A stretch of DNA of 64,000 bases from Litorimonas haliclonae (GTDB lineage: Bacteria; Pseudomonadota; Alphaproteobacteria; Caulobacterales; Maricaulaceae): assembly GCF_965138505.1 (NCBI RefSeq), contig NZ_CBCSCO010000007.1, positions 1 through 64,000 of the forward strand. The letters run 5' to 3'. How positions within the stretch are numbered: the stretch's first letter is position 1; each line of letters starts with the position of its first letter. Under the pieces are notes generated by a model. It saw only the letters and a list, made by a program, of their open reading frames with translations, searched no databases and had not been told where the DNA came from. Positions 44,646 through 54,554 of the stretch are shown here, piece by piece. Position numbers and translations under genes: made by a program.

Positions 44646-47216
44646 ATGAATTACAGATTTTCTTTAAAGGCGGTACTTTCGCTTTCAGCCGCAGTATTAA
44701 GCACTCAAGCGATGGCTCAAGATGCAGGCACTGAGGCCGCCCCGACACGCGTCGATGAGGTGGTTGTAACGGGTAGCTTCATCCCGGATCCGCAACGCGC
44801 GACCTCTCAAGTTGCCTCATTCTTACAAGCGGAAGACCTAATCCGTCAGGGCGACTCAGATGCGGCCTTGGCGCTGACACGTGTCAGCGGCTTGAGTATT
44901 GTGGGCGGACGGTTTGCCTATGTTCGCGGGCTCGGAGATCGCTATTCCTCCGCCTTGCTTAATGGATCTCCGCTCCCAAGTCCTCAGCCCCTTCGCCGGA
45001 CTGTGCCCTTGGACTTGTTTCCGTCCAGCGTATTGAACGGCATTACTGTTCAGAAAACATTCTCTCCAAACTATCCCGGCGAATTTGGCGGCGGCGTTAT
45101 CGCTTTGAACACGCTTAAAACGCCAATCGACGACTTTTTTAAAGTAAAAATTGGTGTAGGCGCGAATACAGAGACGACTGGCAAAGAAAGTCTTTTCGTT
45201 CATGGCGGGGACTATGATGCTCTGGGCTTCGATGACGGAACGCGCGATATACCCGATCCATTGCTCGGTGTCGTTAAGCGCGGCGAACGATTGTCCGATC
45301 AGTCTGACGCAGACTTAGAATTGATTGGTCAGCTTCTTGTCGATCCGAATCTGACTGTTCTACAATCCTATGATGAAACATTCCCGGACATGAACGTCTC
45401 GATTGATGTCGCGAAAACCATTGGGGTCGGTTTCGGCGAAATTGGATTTGTGGGAACGGCCGGCTTTGACAATGGTTGGTCAACAGAGCGTTCCACAAGA
45501 CAAGTCCAAGCCAATGGACGAATTGAAGACAGTTTGGAATCCGTTGAATCTACCTATCAGGTGACGTGGAACGCTTTGGGGTCGACGACCCTGAACTTCG
45601 ACTCCGGCGACTCTATTCAAGGCACCGTTTTTTATGTTCATGATACAGCCAAAGAAGCCCAGATTGACCAAGGTAGAACTTTTAGTGAGCCAGACGGTAT
45701 ATTCTTAGAGAAAAGCGGATATTATGACCGTGAGCTTCTCTATACCCAACTTAACGGTGAGCATCTGCTAGGGGATTTCACCGCAAACTGGCGCGGTTCT
45801 TACTCAATGGCGTCCCGGGATGCCCCTTATGAGCGCCAACTTGAGCGTCAGCTACGAGGCGACGCGTTGTTATTTCCTGGTAATAACGCCCACAGCATAT
45901 CGTTCTCGGAAGTAAATGATGAGATTACCAGCGGCGGTCTGGACCTGAGTTATTACGTTCCAAGCACAAGCGCTTGGGAAGTCGAAATTGCGGGGGGTGT
46001 GGATTACGCGGAAACGGATCGGGAATTTGCCGATTTGAATCTCCAATATACAACTTCAACGCTGCTAGACCCGCAACTGGCGGCTGCGCGGGTTGACTTG
46101 TTGTTCTCGGATGCAACGATTGGGCCGATCTTTACAATTCAGGAAATCCCGCCGCGTCCAAGTGACAACTATCTTGGTGATTTAGACGTATTTGGTGCCT
46201 ATCTGAAAACAGATATTGAATTTTCGCCAACAGTGCGCGCTGATTATGGCGTAAGATATGAAACGTCCAAATTGAATGTACAAACATTAGACCGTTTCAG
46301 TAATTTGGGCGTTACGTCTAATCTCGAAAATAACTATGTTTTACCGTCAGCTTCCTTCACATGGAACTTCATTGACGATACGCAACTACGTCTTGGATAT
46401 TCCAATACGATTGCGAGGCCTCAGTTCCGTGAATTGGCGTCCTCACGGTTTTTGGACCCAGAATCTGACCGAACTTTCGTAGGCAACCCTAACCTGGTTG
46501 ACTCTGAGTTTGAGAACTTTGACGTGCGTCTAGAGCGCTATTTTGGTCGCAACCAATTTATTGCTCTCTCAGGTTTCTATAAGAATATCAAAAACCCTAT
46601 CGAAGAATCCACATTTGAGACTTCGGCGAACGTGTTTGAGACCTCTTTCATCAACGCGCCTGCTGCTGAACTGTTAGGATTTGAAGCTGAAGCTCGGACC
46701 AACTTTAATATGCCGGGGAATATCAAGTTCCTCGATTCACGTGATTGGTTCTTCACCGTCAACTATACTTACACTGACGCAACAGTAAATGCGGCGGCGG
46801 GGGACGTGATTATTCAAGCTGATGGAACGCCAATCTCTGCCGAATTGTTCGGTATTGATGGTCAGCCTTTGCAAGGAACCCCGAAGCACATTTTCAACTC
46901 ACAATTCGGGTGGGAGTCAGACAATGACCAATTCACTATTTTGTTTGGGATAGTAGATGACCGGGTGTCTCGCCGCGGATTACGCGGATTGAGTATTGTG
47001 CCTGATGTGGTTGAGAGCCCCGGGCCTCAATTGGATCTCGTCTATCGGCGTAAAGTTGACGTTAAGGGGCAAGAATTCAATGTCGGTCTGAGCGCTCGCA
47101 ATGTTCTGAATACAGACCACGAAGAATTCCAGACGAGCGAAGAGGCCGGCCGTTCCGAGTTCAACACTTACAGACGTGGCGTCAGTTTCTCAGCGTCCCT
47201 GTCCACTAGTTTCTAA
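44646..47216 (+). CDS. TonB-dependent outer-membrane receptor
   Basis: The 856-residue product has a signal (cut after TQAMAQ), a TonB-box-like RVDEVVVTGS, and a plug with SFLQAEDLIRQGDSDAALAL, VRGLGDRYSSALLNGSPLP and FGGGVIALNT. The barrel ends in SASLSTSF, an aromatic C-terminal residue as the Bam signal. No STN signalling domain precedes the plug. The ligand is unknown; the neighbouring lipoprotein and PHO-like sites suggest, without proof, a phosphate-linked substrate. AAAGG lies before the ATG. Confidence 0.9.
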   Translation: MNYRFSLKAVLSLSAAVLSTQAMAQDAGTEAAPTRVDEVVVTGSFIPDPQRATSQVASFLQAEDLIRQGDSDAALALTRVSGLSIVGGRFAYVRGLGDRYSSALLNGSPLPSPQPLRRTVPLDLFPSSVLNGITVQKTFSPNYPGEFGGGVIALNTLKTPIDDFFKVKIGVGANTETTGKESLFVHGGDYDALGFDDGTRDIPDPLLGVVKRGERLSDQSDADLELIGQLLVDPNLTVLQSYDETFPDMNVSIDVAKTIGVGFGEIGFVGTAGFDNGWSTERSTRQVQANGRIEDSLESVESTYQVTWNALGSTTLNFDSGDSIQGTVFYVHDTAKEAQIDQGRTFSEPDGIFLEKSGYYDRELLYTQLNGEHLLGDFTANWRGSYSMASRDAPYERQLERQLRGDALLFPGNNAHSISFSEVNDEITSGGLDLSYYVPSTSAWEVEIAGGVDYAETDREFADLNLQYTTSTLLDPQLAAARVDLLFSDATIGPIFTIQEIPPRPSDNYLGDLDVFGAYLKTDIEFSPTVRADYGVRYETSKLNVQTLDRFSNLGVTSNLENNYVLPSASFTWNFIDDTQLRLGYSNTIARPQFRELASSRFLDPESDRTFVGNPNLVDSEFENFDVRLERYFGRNQFIALSGFYKNIKNPIEESTFETSANVFETSFINAPAAELLGFEAEARTNFNMPGNIKFLDSRDWFFTVNYTYTDATVNAAAGDVIIQADGTPISAELFGIDGQPLQGTPKHIFNSQFGWESDNDQFTILFGIVDDRVSRRGLRGLSIVPDVVESPGPQLDLVYRRKVDVKGQEFNVGLSARNVLNTDHEEFQTSEEAGRSEFNTYRRGVSFSASLSTSF

Positions 47217-47278
47217 AGTCTAAGGCAGAGAGAAATCTCTGCTCTATAGGGATCACTTGAGGCTTGTCCGAGAGTGTA

Positions 47279-47320
47279 GGGTCGGTGATTGCTAACCTCG
47301 TCACCGGCCCGCCTTTGTTT
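47279..47320 (+). terminator. Terminator of the TonB receptor gene
   Basis: GGGTCGGTGA (47279-47288) pairs with TCACCGGCCC (47301-47310, one T-G pair), followed by GCCTTTGTTT. It ends the plus-strand transcript just before the converging efflux operon. Confidence 0.75.
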
Positions 47321-47322
47321 AT

Positions 47323-48735
47323 TTAACTCTCAGTTAAATCAGAGGTTTCGTCGCCTAGAGCCGTGTAAAGACTGACCTTGGTCAAGGCCAGATTGGCGTC
47401 GTTTTCAACGAGTGCTTCACGGCTCGATATGAGGGTGCGTTGAGCGTCCAGTACGTCGATAAAACTGGCAAGTCCTTCACTATAGAGCGCGTCGAGTTGC
47501 TCATACGCGGATTGGCTTGAGTCGACCGCTTTATTAAGTTCTACACGGCGTTCATTCAGGGCCGCGATTTGAACGAGCGCGCTTTCCACATCACTCACCG
47601 CTCCGAGAAGGCTCCGGCGATAGGCGAACAGAGCTGCTTCGGCCTGAGCCCGTTCGATTTGCACTTCTGCCTGTCTGCGCCCTGCGTCAAAGAGCGGGAT
47701 ATCAATCATCGCGCCAATATTGGCGGTCAGAGCGGCAATAGTCGATCCGGCTGTGGTATCGCCAATTTGGATACTCCCTGGCAAAGTCAGGGATGGATAT
47801 AGGTCTGCTTCTTGCACACCGATATCCGCGATCTCGGCAATCAAGGTTTTCTCGGCGGTCCTCACATCCGGTCTTCGCCGCAATAGGTCCGCTGGAACCC
47901 CGACATGCCGCTCACGGTTGAAGTCAGGGATAATATCATCTTCCGGGATGCCTAAGTCGAGAGAACCGGGAAATTCTCCAATCAGAACGGATAAGGCAAA
48001 ACCGGCTGTCTCGCGGCTTGAATTTAGAAGTCCACGCTGGGCTTGGGTGCGGGCGAGATCTGCGGCGGCTCGATCTACGTCGAGAGCAGGAGTTAATCCG
48101 GCGTCAAAGCGGGCCTGAACAATTTCGACTGTGCGCGATTGAATGTCCAAAGACGAGTCCAGCAAAACCAGACGGGCCCCGGCACGGCGCAGCTCTATAT
48201 ATTGGTTCGCGATAGCCGCAGCCGTGAGCCGGCGTATATCTGATAAATTGAAGGCGCTGGCCTCAAAACGGGCTTTCGCGGCCTCTAAGCTCCGGCGATT
48301 TCGTCCCGCTATATCGACGTCGTAACTAAATACGCCGCCCGCACTAAAAGACCCCTCGGCGTCCCCATCTCCCGTTTCTGCCAAAATACCTTGGAGTTGG
48401 CTGTCGACGAAACCATCAAATTGCGGAGATAAATCAGAGCGAAAAGCATTCACCCCGGCCCGGGCCTGCACTAAATTTGAAACCGCAATGCCTATATCAA
48501 AATTTTGTTCGAGCGAAGTGGAGATCAATTTCGTTAGAGTTTCATCTTCAATATCCAGCCACCAGGGACGAGTATCGGTGGTTTTATTTTCCTGCGCCTC
48601 TGAGCCGGAACTTACAAATTCGGGCGGGGTCTCAAGAATAGGTGCGACCGGCTCCGGGCCGACGGTTGCACACGCAGAGAGTAGTAATGCGCCGCTACCG
48701 AGTAAGAGAGCAGGAAAGGGGAGGCGTAGGTTCAT
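47323..48735 (-). CDS. Outer-membrane efflux lipoprotein (NodT/OprM type)
   Basis: The 470-residue product has lipobox LSACA and two OEP repeats typical of TolC-like channels (e.g. ARAGVNAFRSDLSPQFDGF, RRLTAAAIANQYIELRRA, and RRRPDVRTAEKTLIAEIADIG with YPSLTLPG). It forms the outer-membrane duct of the efflux system. Start ATG overlaps the RND stop by 4 bases (ATGA). Confidence 0.93.
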   Translation of the reverse strand: MNLRLPFPALLLGSGALLLSACATVGPEPVAPILETPPEFVSSGSEAQENKTTDTRPWWLDIEDETLTKLISTSLEQNFDIGIAVSNLVQARAGVNAFRSDLSPQFDGFVDSQLQGILAETGDGDAEGSFSAGGVFSYDVDIAGRNRRSLEAAKARFEASAFNLSDIRRLTAAAIANQYIELRRAGARLVLLDSSLDIQSRTVEIVQARFDAGLTPALDVDRAAADLARTQAQRGLLNSSRETAGFALSVLIGEFPGSLDLGIPEDDIIPDFNRERHVGVPADLLRRRPDVRTAEKTLIAEIADIGVQEADLYPSLTLPGSIQIGDTTAGSTIAALTANIGAMIDIPLFDAGRRQAEVQIERAQAEAALFAYRRSLLGAVSDVESALVQIAALNERRVELNKAVDSSQSAYEQLDALYSEGLASFIDVLDAQRTLISSREALVENDANLALTKVSLYTALGDETSDLTES

Positions 48736-51700
48736 TTAGACTGTGAAGCGAGATGGGCTCTCGCTTCATCCATTTCTTGAGATAGAGCTTTGTGAGATTC
48801 TCCGGTGGACCCGCTAAAGCGAGAAATTCCCAGATAGATCACGGGCGTTAAGAACAGAGTAAAGGCGGCCGCCAGGCCGAGGCCGCCAAATATCACCCAG
48901 CCGATAGCGTCTCTTGCCTCGGCGCCAGCGCCAGTAGAGAGGATGAGCGGAAGCGCCCCAAGGGCGGTTGAAATCACCGTCATGACAATGGGGCGCGACC
49001 GGATTATGGCGGCCTCATAGACGGCGTCGCGGACCGAGCGGCCCTCCGAGCGGAGTTGGTCAGCAAATTCCACGAGTAAGATACCGTTCTTGGCCATCAG
49101 ACCAATCAACAGAATAAGCCCAATTTGCGAGTAAATATTCAGCGATCCGCCTGTTAAAAACACAGCATACACGGCAGCGGCGAGGCCAAAGGGGACGCTC
49201 AACATAACAACAAACGGGCTGGTCAAACCTTCAAACTGAGCCACAAGAACCAGCAGCACGATCAACACGGCAAATCCATAGGTAATTAATAAGTCTCGCG
49301 AAGATTCTTCCAACGTGGCAGCTTCCCCTTGCAAGATCATGCTGATGCCGCTTGGCAGGGTTTCATCTGCCAAGCGGTCAATCTCGGCTATAGCTTCTGC
49401 CAGCGGAACTCCGGGCGCGACGTCGGATTCGACTTCAATCGCCCGCCGTTGTCCGAAACGGTCTAGCTGAGCGGCGACGCCTTCTTCGACAATCGTTGTA
49501 AGGCTGGAAACGGGAATGAGCGACCCATTGCTTGACCGAACGAATAGGTTCCTCAGGTCAGAAGGGGATTCAATCGCGGTAGTCTGCGCTTCAAGAATAA
49601 TAGGTATGGCCTGGTCGCGAACATTTAGGTCCACAACGTCTTCGCCGTCCACCATGGTCCGTAAGGTCAGCGAAAGCTCGTCCAGTGGGACTTCCAAATC
49701 CGCAGCCCGGCGCCGATCAATCTGAATAGAAAGTTGAGGCTGCGTTGGCTGATAGGAAATCTCGGCATTGGACAAAATGTCAGAGCGCGTCTCAATAGCC
49801 TCTGCCAGCTCACGAGTGGCTTCATAGATAGCCGGATAGTCACCACCTGTTAATGCTACCTCTAATCCATCCCGGTTGCCGCCGCCTGACAAGCTACCCC
49901 GACCAAAAACTGAGACGCGGGAGCCGGGAATACGGGACAAGGGTTCAGTAAGTTCCTGAATAATGTCTTGTTGGCTACGTGTGCGCTCCTCCCATGGGGC
50001 GAGGGTTGCGGTAATCCCGATCCGGTTTGGATCGTATCGTCCAACTACGGTAAACAGGGAGCTGATTTCACCGCTGTCTAAATATGGTTGTAAAACAGCG
50101 TCAATCTGGTCGGCCTGACGCTCCATATAAGAGAGGCCGACGCCGTCCGGTCCTGTGGCAAAGACTTCAACCCGTCCGCGATCTTCCTCTGGTACCAGCT
50201 CCTGTTCAACGACGGTCACGAGAAATGCAGCTCCGGCAAAGGCAATGAGTGAGATGGAAACCGTGATAAACGGATGCCGGAGGCAGGAGGACAAAATCTT
50301 CTCATAAGCGCCGTTTAGTTTGCCGCCGATACGGTTCAAAAATTTAAATCCGTGTTGATTTGAAAAATCGATACGGGCCGAAATAGCCGGGACCATTGAT
50401 AAGGCTACAAAAGAGGAAATTGCGACCGAGAGGGCCAGAACAAACCCGAACTCGCGAAACAAGCGTCCCGTTGTCGAGGGCAGAAATGAGATGGGGACGA
50501 AGACGGCAATCAAGACAGCTGTAGTCGCTACGACGGCGAAGAAAACCTGCCTCGCCCCGATGGCGGCGGCAGGGCGGCGTTTCATGCCATCAGCCTGTTG
50601 TCGCTGGATATTCTCCAAAACGACGATGGCATCGTCCACAATCAGCCCGGTCGCAAGGACCAAGGCCAGCAAGGTCAAAAGATTGATAGAAAAGCCAAGC
50701 GCCCAAATCCCAGCAAGCGTGCCGATGAGGGCCACGGGAATAACCGTTGCCGGAATTAAGGTGGCTTTCCAAGAGCCGAGGAAAATCCAGATAGTCGCCA
50801 CAACGATTAAGACGGTTAGGAAGAGGCTGAAGACAACCTCTTGAACCGAGTTTCGAATGAAAACGGCTTCGTCTGATGTGACCTTAATTTCCAAATCATT
50901 GAGGCGAGCATTAAGCTGTTTTAGCTTAACCTTCACCTCATTCGAGATTTGGATTGTGTTTGATTGAGCCTGCCGCACAACTCCCAGCCCGATGACTGGC
51001 TGGCCATCAAGTCGAAGTAGATTGGTAGCATCTGCAGGCGCCAAGGTCACATCTGCGATATCACCTATCTTCGTTGCACCGGAAATAACGACATCTTTGA
51101 TAAGAGCAGGGGTTGCCGCCGTGGCTTGGGCCCGCACAATCAGTTCTTGGTCTGCGGACCGGAAGCTGCCGACAGGAACATCAAAGGGCGCCTGTGCAAG
51201 GGCATCTCTAACGTCTGATATTGTCAGACCAAAGCGGCTGAGCCTCAGAGGATCGACCACAACCCGCATTTGCCGCAAGCGCGTTCCGTATTCCTGCAAG
51301 GCCGCCACACCGTCAATCGTGAGAATTTCAGGCGATATGTCTGTGTCAATTATTCTGGTTAGTTCTTCTTCGCTGTAAACGTCACTAATAACGGCAAGGG
51401 TAATGATAGACCGGGCGTCATCATCGGCCTTGGTGACAAAGATATCTTCCACCCGGTCGGGCAGTTGTCGCGCGACCCGGTTGACGGCTTCTCGTACATC
51501 TGAAGCTGCAGTGTCCAAATCAATGCCAGGGGAAAATTCGACCCGAATGCGTCCGCTGTTTTCTTCGCTCGCGGACCGAATTTCTTTTACGCCGGAAACG
51601 CGTGCGACGGCGCTTTCCAAAACACTTGTTACTTCTGCATCAATGGTTTCAGGCGCGCCGCCCGGCAAGCTCGCCCTGACGGAGACGATGGGCCTGTCCA

Positions 51701-51833
51701 CATCCGGTAATTCCCGAACGTCCAAGCCAAGAAACGCGGCAAGGCCCGCAATTACAATGAGCAAATTTAGGACTGTTACCAGTAATGGCCGTTTAACGGC
51801 GAGTTCAGGAAGTCCTGTTTGTGAGGCCCTCAT
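48732..51833 (-). CDS. RND efflux pump inner-membrane transporter (HAE1/MexB-like)
   Basis: The 1033-residue protein has the RND layout: TM1, a large periplasmic loop, TM2-6, a second loop, TM8-12. The proton-relay Asp pair is in GLIVDDAIVVLENI. SFLPSTTGRLFREFG and LLIGLMAKNGILLVEFAD are family landmarks. RND pumps of this branch export hydrophobic drugs. It is the middle gene of MFP-RND-OMF with 4-base overlaps on both sides, and no regulator gene is adjacent. Confidence 0.95.
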   Translation of the reverse strand: MRASQTGLPELAVKRPLLVTVLNLLIVIAGLAAFLGLDVRELPDVDRPIVSVRASLPGGAPETIDAEVTSVLESAVARVSGVKEIRSASEENSGRIRVEFSPGIDLDTAASDVREAVNRVARQLPDRVEDIFVTKADDDARSIITLAVISDVYSEEELTRIIDTDISPEILTIDGVAALQEYGTRLRQMRVVVDPLRLSRFGLTISDVRDALAQAPFDVPVGSFRSADQELIVRAQATAATPALIKDVVISGATKIGDIADVTLAPADATNLLRLDGQPVIGLGVVRQAQSNTIQISNEVKVKLKQLNARLNDLEIKVTSDEAVFIRNSVQEVVFSLFLTVLIVVATIWIFLGSWKATLIPATVIPVALIGTLAGIWALGFSINLLTLLALVLATGLIVDDAIVVLENIQRQQADGMKRRPAAAIGARQVFFAVVATTAVLIAVFVPISFLPSTTGRLFREFGFVLALSVAISSFVALSMVPAISARIDFSNQHGFKFLNRIGGKLNGAYEKILSSCLRHPFITVSISLIAFAGAAFLVTVVEQELVPEEDRGRVEVFATGPDGVGLSYMERQADQIDAVLQPYLDSGEISSLFTVVGRYDPNRIGITATLAPWEERTRSQQDIIQELTEPLSRIPGSRVSVFGRGSLSGGGNRDGLEVALTGGDYPAIYEATRELAEAIETRSDILSNAEISYQPTQPQLSIQIDRRRAADLEVPLDELSLTLRTMVDGEDVVDLNVRDQAIPIILEAQTTAIESPSDLRNLFVRSSNGSLIPVSSLTTIVEEGVAAQLDRFGQRRAIEVESDVAPGVPLAEAIAEIDRLADETLPSGISMILQGEAATLEESSRDLLITYGFAVLIVLLVLVAQFEGLTSPFVVMLSVPFGLAAAVYAVFLTGGSLNIYSQIGLILLIGLMAKNGILLVEFADQLRSEGRSVRDAVYEAAIIRSRPIVMTVISTALGALPLILSTGAGAEARDAIGWVIFGGLGLAAAFTLFLTPVIYLGISRFSGSTGESHKALSQEMDEARAHLASQSK

Positions 51834-52951
51834 GTTCCCTCTACCATGTTTGGAGCCTGACCCGTAGGGCCTTGTTTCTCAATGGCGGAGGTCGTCGGAT
51901 TTATTCTTGTTAAATCGACAGGTGTGCCTTCTCTGACTTTCTGCACGCCCTCGGAAATAATTGTATTCCCCTCAGGGATAGGAGCTCTAACCAAGACATT
52001 TCCGTCTTGGCGGTCAACGATCGTGACGGATACGCGTGTGGCCCGTCCTTTTTCGACGGCCCAGACGTAAGCGCCGTCTCCCCCCCAAATGATGGCAGCT
52101 TCGGGAACGACGGGATAGGCTTGCCCCGCAACATCAAACCCGATTTTAAAGCTCATGCCCGGGCGTAGAGTGTCGTCTTCATTGTCGATGGCGGCGCGGA
52201 CTGTAAAACTCCGGCTCACCTGATCAATGCGGCTATCAATTGTCAAAACTGTCGCTTCGTAAGTTCTGCCTTGACCAGAAAACGGTTCCATTGAGATTGT
52301 GTCACCAGGAGTGATGCAGCTGTAAACTTGCTCCGGCGCTTGAAAGTCAACGAACAAGGTCGAGCGGTCATCCAGCCGGGTAATCTCGGTTTCAGGCGTG
52401 ATACGCGCCCCGGCATCAATATCTGTCAGACCTACAGTGCCAGAGAAGGGAGCTCTGACGGCGCGTCTGGATAACGCAACATCGGCCAATTCCAGATCTA
52501 TCTGGGCGGCCTCGACGGCGGTTTTGGCTTCGTCAATTTGGCTGTCCGAAATCGCGCCCGGAACATCAATCCTCTCATAGCGGTCAATTAACTGCTGGGA
52601 GTTTTTCAGTGCCACCTCAGCACGATTTGCGGCAAGCCGTTCCTCGTCGGATTCGAGTGTTAAAAGGACGTCGCCTTTCTCAACCCTGTCGCCTGCTTTG
52701 AAGTTCACCCGCGTGACTTCACCGCCGCTGTCAGCGCGGATAACGGCAAATTTTTCAGCGCGCGCTGTCCCGATGGCTTCAACGCTAATAACATCCTCTT
52801 GATAAACGACAGTGTGCGGGATGATCTCAACAGATGATTCTGTCTGCGCCGATGCTTGTGTCTCAGGGCTAGCCGAATTATCACCGCATCCTGCTAGCAT
52901 GACTGACAAGGCAATGCCGCAGAAAACTATATGACCGTAATGATTCGACAA
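51830..52951 (-). CDS. RND efflux periplasmic adaptor lipoprotein
   Basis: The 373-residue adaptor has lipobox LAGCG, a barrel-sandwich (lipoyl-like) domain with VNFKAGDRVEKGDVLLTL and RRAVRAPFSGTVGLTDIDAGA, a coiled-coil hairpin (AANRAEVALKNSQQLIDRYE) and a beta-barrel part. It bridges the RND pump and the OMF channel. First gene of the operon; its promoter lies in 52952-53120. Confidence 0.94.
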   Translation of the reverse strand: MSNHYGHIVFCGIALSVMLAGCGDNSASPETQASAQTESSVEIIPHTVVYQEDVISVEAIGTARAEKFAVIRADSGGEVTRVNFKAGDRVEKGDVLLTLESDEERLAANRAEVALKNSQQLIDRYERIDVPGAISDSQIDEAKTAVEAAQIDLELADVALSRRAVRAPFSGTVGLTDIDAGARITPETEITRLDDRSTLFVDFQAPEQVYSCITPGDTISMEPFSGQGRTYEATVLTIDSRIDQVSRSFTVRAAIDNEDDTLRPGMSFKIGFDVAGQAYPVVPEAAIIWGGDGAYVWAVEKGRATRVSVTIVDRQDGNVLVRAPIPEGNTIISEGVQKVREGTPVDLTRINPTTSAIEKQGPTGQAPNMVEGT

Positions 52952-53056
52952 TTTAAGCTTCCTTTGCCCTGACGAGCGACGTTAAGTTTTCATGGCGTCG
53001 CAGGGTGGTAGGATTTATAGCCCTTACATATCCTTCTTCACAGCCACTTGATCGTT

Positions 53057-53074
53057 CAAACACTAATACGTTTG
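53057..53074. promoter_or_regulatory. Possible operator upstream of the RND operon
   Basis: CAAAC-ACTAATAC-GTTTG is a perfect 5-bp inverted repeat with an 8-base spacer, about 105 bases before the adaptor start. TetR-type efflux repressors bind sites of this kind, but no TetR gene is adjacent to the operon. Confidence 0.25.
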
Positions 53075-53120
53075 TCAGATGTTGCCAGATTTCAGAAGGG
53101 TCTTTTTCAGCGAAAAACGG

Positions 53121-53759
53121 TTACAAATTTTTAAGGTAGAACCTTTTCCCCTTCAGAGCTTCTGCCACAGGTTTGAAACTATGTCGGTGAATTGGGCTGG
53201 CTCCCAATCTTTGCAAAGCGGTTTTATGGGCCGTAGTAGGATAGCCCTTATGTCCGGCCAGGCCATATCCGGGAAAACGTAAATCCGCTTCTTTCATCAA
53301 CTGGTCTCGCGTAACTTTGGCTGCAATAGAGGCGGCGGCGATAGACAGGCTTTTGGCGTCGCCTTTCACGATGGATTGCGCAGGGCAGGGCATATTCGGC
53401 GGAATTCGGTTCCCATCTATCAAGGCCATCTCAGGCAAATGCGGTAATCCTTCGACGGCGCGGCGCATCGCAATCATGGAGGCGTGAAGGATGTTGAGGC
53501 GGTCAATTTCTTCAGGCTCAGCGATTCCCAGGCTTACGAAAATGTCATTTCTGGTGAGCATTTCGTTCAGCAAGAGTTCACGTCGGGATTGCGATAAAAC
53601 CTTACTGTCATTCAAACCGTTCGGAACGGATTCAGGTGTCAGGATGACCGCCGCAGCGACGACAGGCCCTGCCAGAGGCCCGCGCCCGGCCTCATCTACG
53701 CCGCAAACGAGGCCCGAATATCGGGACTCAAATGAATAATCCGGAGTGGTTTTTGACAT
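53121..53759 (-). CDS. rnhB: Ribonuclease HII
   Basis: Cleaves RNA in RNA-DNA hybrids, including single ribonucleotides. The 212 residues have the catalytic GVDEAGRGPLAGPVVAAAV (DE pair), LNDSKVLS, and MALIDGNRIP (third Asp). The fourth Asp is in the VKGDAKSLSIAAASI segment. Length is normal. Confidence 0.95.
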   Translation of the reverse strand: MSKTTPDYSFESRYSGLVCGVDEAGRGPLAGPVVAAAVILTPESVPNGLNDSKVLSQSRRELLLNEMLTRNDIFVSLGIAEPEEIDRLNILHASMIAMRRAVEGLPHLPEMALIDGNRIPPNMPCPAQSIVKGDAKSLSIAAASIAAKVTRDQLMKEADLRFPGYGLAGHKGYPTTAHKTALQRLGASPIHRHSFKPVAEALKGKRFYLKNL

Positions 53760-53890
53760 AAAGACTTTTGGGAGCAGATCTGGTTTTTTGATGGAACAGT
53801 CCAGGCGAAAGACGAGTTTGTGACAATAGAGCCTTTTGGCACATAAAAAGGTCTGATATAGACCGTTAAAGATTTACTAAGGAGTTTTCC

Positions 53891-54445
53891 ATGACTAATT
53901 TTCGTTTCGGCGCTGCTGCGCTCGGTTTGACTTTTGCTGCTCTTTCAGCGGCGTCTGCCTCTGCTATCGAATCCAAAGCGGATTGTGAGTATGAAGGCGG
54001 GCAGGTCTTCTCAGTGAAAGGCGCAACTGTCTGTGTGGTCGCTGTTCGTCCGGCTGAATATATGGACGAAATTTATGATGGTCAGCAATTGGGCGTCAAA
54101 GAGTGCAACGGCGAAGAAATCAGCGAAGGCGCTTTTTGTAAAGTCACGCTTGTCTCTGCTCCGGCCATGATGGGTAATGTCGACAATTCAGACGAAATGA
54201 TCGAGGAGACCGGTGACGCCGTTGAAGACGCGGCAGACAACACCGGCGATGCAATGGAAAAGATCGCGGATGATGCGGGTGACGCGATGGAAGAAACTGC
54301 TGAAAACATGAGCGATGCCGATCAAGAATTGGCCGAGGGCCGCGGCGACGCAATGGAGGAAGCCGCTGAGGATAAGGCTGAAAATTTGGAAGACGCTGCT
54401 GACGCGTATGAAGACGCGACAGACGAAATCACCGACAGAGACTAA
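53891..54445 (+). CDS. Secreted acidic protein with seven 11-residue repeats
   Basis: The 184-residue product has a signal cut at about SASA-IES, a small domain with four Cys (KADCEYEGG, TVCVV, KECNGE, AFCKV; about 30-90), then an acidic C-terminal third that is exactly seven hendecads to the last residue (108-184). The hendecads are GDAVEDAADNT, GDAMEKIADDA, GDAMEETAENM, SDADQELAEGR, GDAMEEAAEDK, AENLEDAADAY and EDATDEITDRD. Such 11-mer amphipathic helices resemble LEA group 3 or apolipoprotein repeats. The Cys domain is unassigned. Monocistronic with a strong terminator. Confidence 0.75.
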   Translation: MTNFRFGAAALGLTFAALSAASASAIESKADCEYEGGQVFSVKGATVCVVAVRPAEYMDEIYDGQQLGVKECNGEEISEGAFCKVTLVSAPAMMGNVDNSDEMIEETGDAVEDAADNTGDAMEKIADDAGDAMEETAENMSDADQELAEGRGDAMEEAAEDKAENLEDAADAYEDATDEITDRD

Positions 54446-54470
54446 TCTTTCCGGTTTAAAATCAATCGAG

Positions 54471-54498
54471 ACGGCCATCATTAGATGGCCGTTTTTTT
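54471..54498 (+). terminator. Terminator of the acidic-repeat gene
   Basis: Perfect 9-bp stem ACGGCCATC-ATTA-GATGGCCGT followed by a run of T (54492-54498). Confidence 0.93.
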
Positions 54499-54554
54499 AT
54501 GGCCATATGTTGATTTGCGATTGAACTTCTTTTCCTGTCTCTTAATGACCCCCA

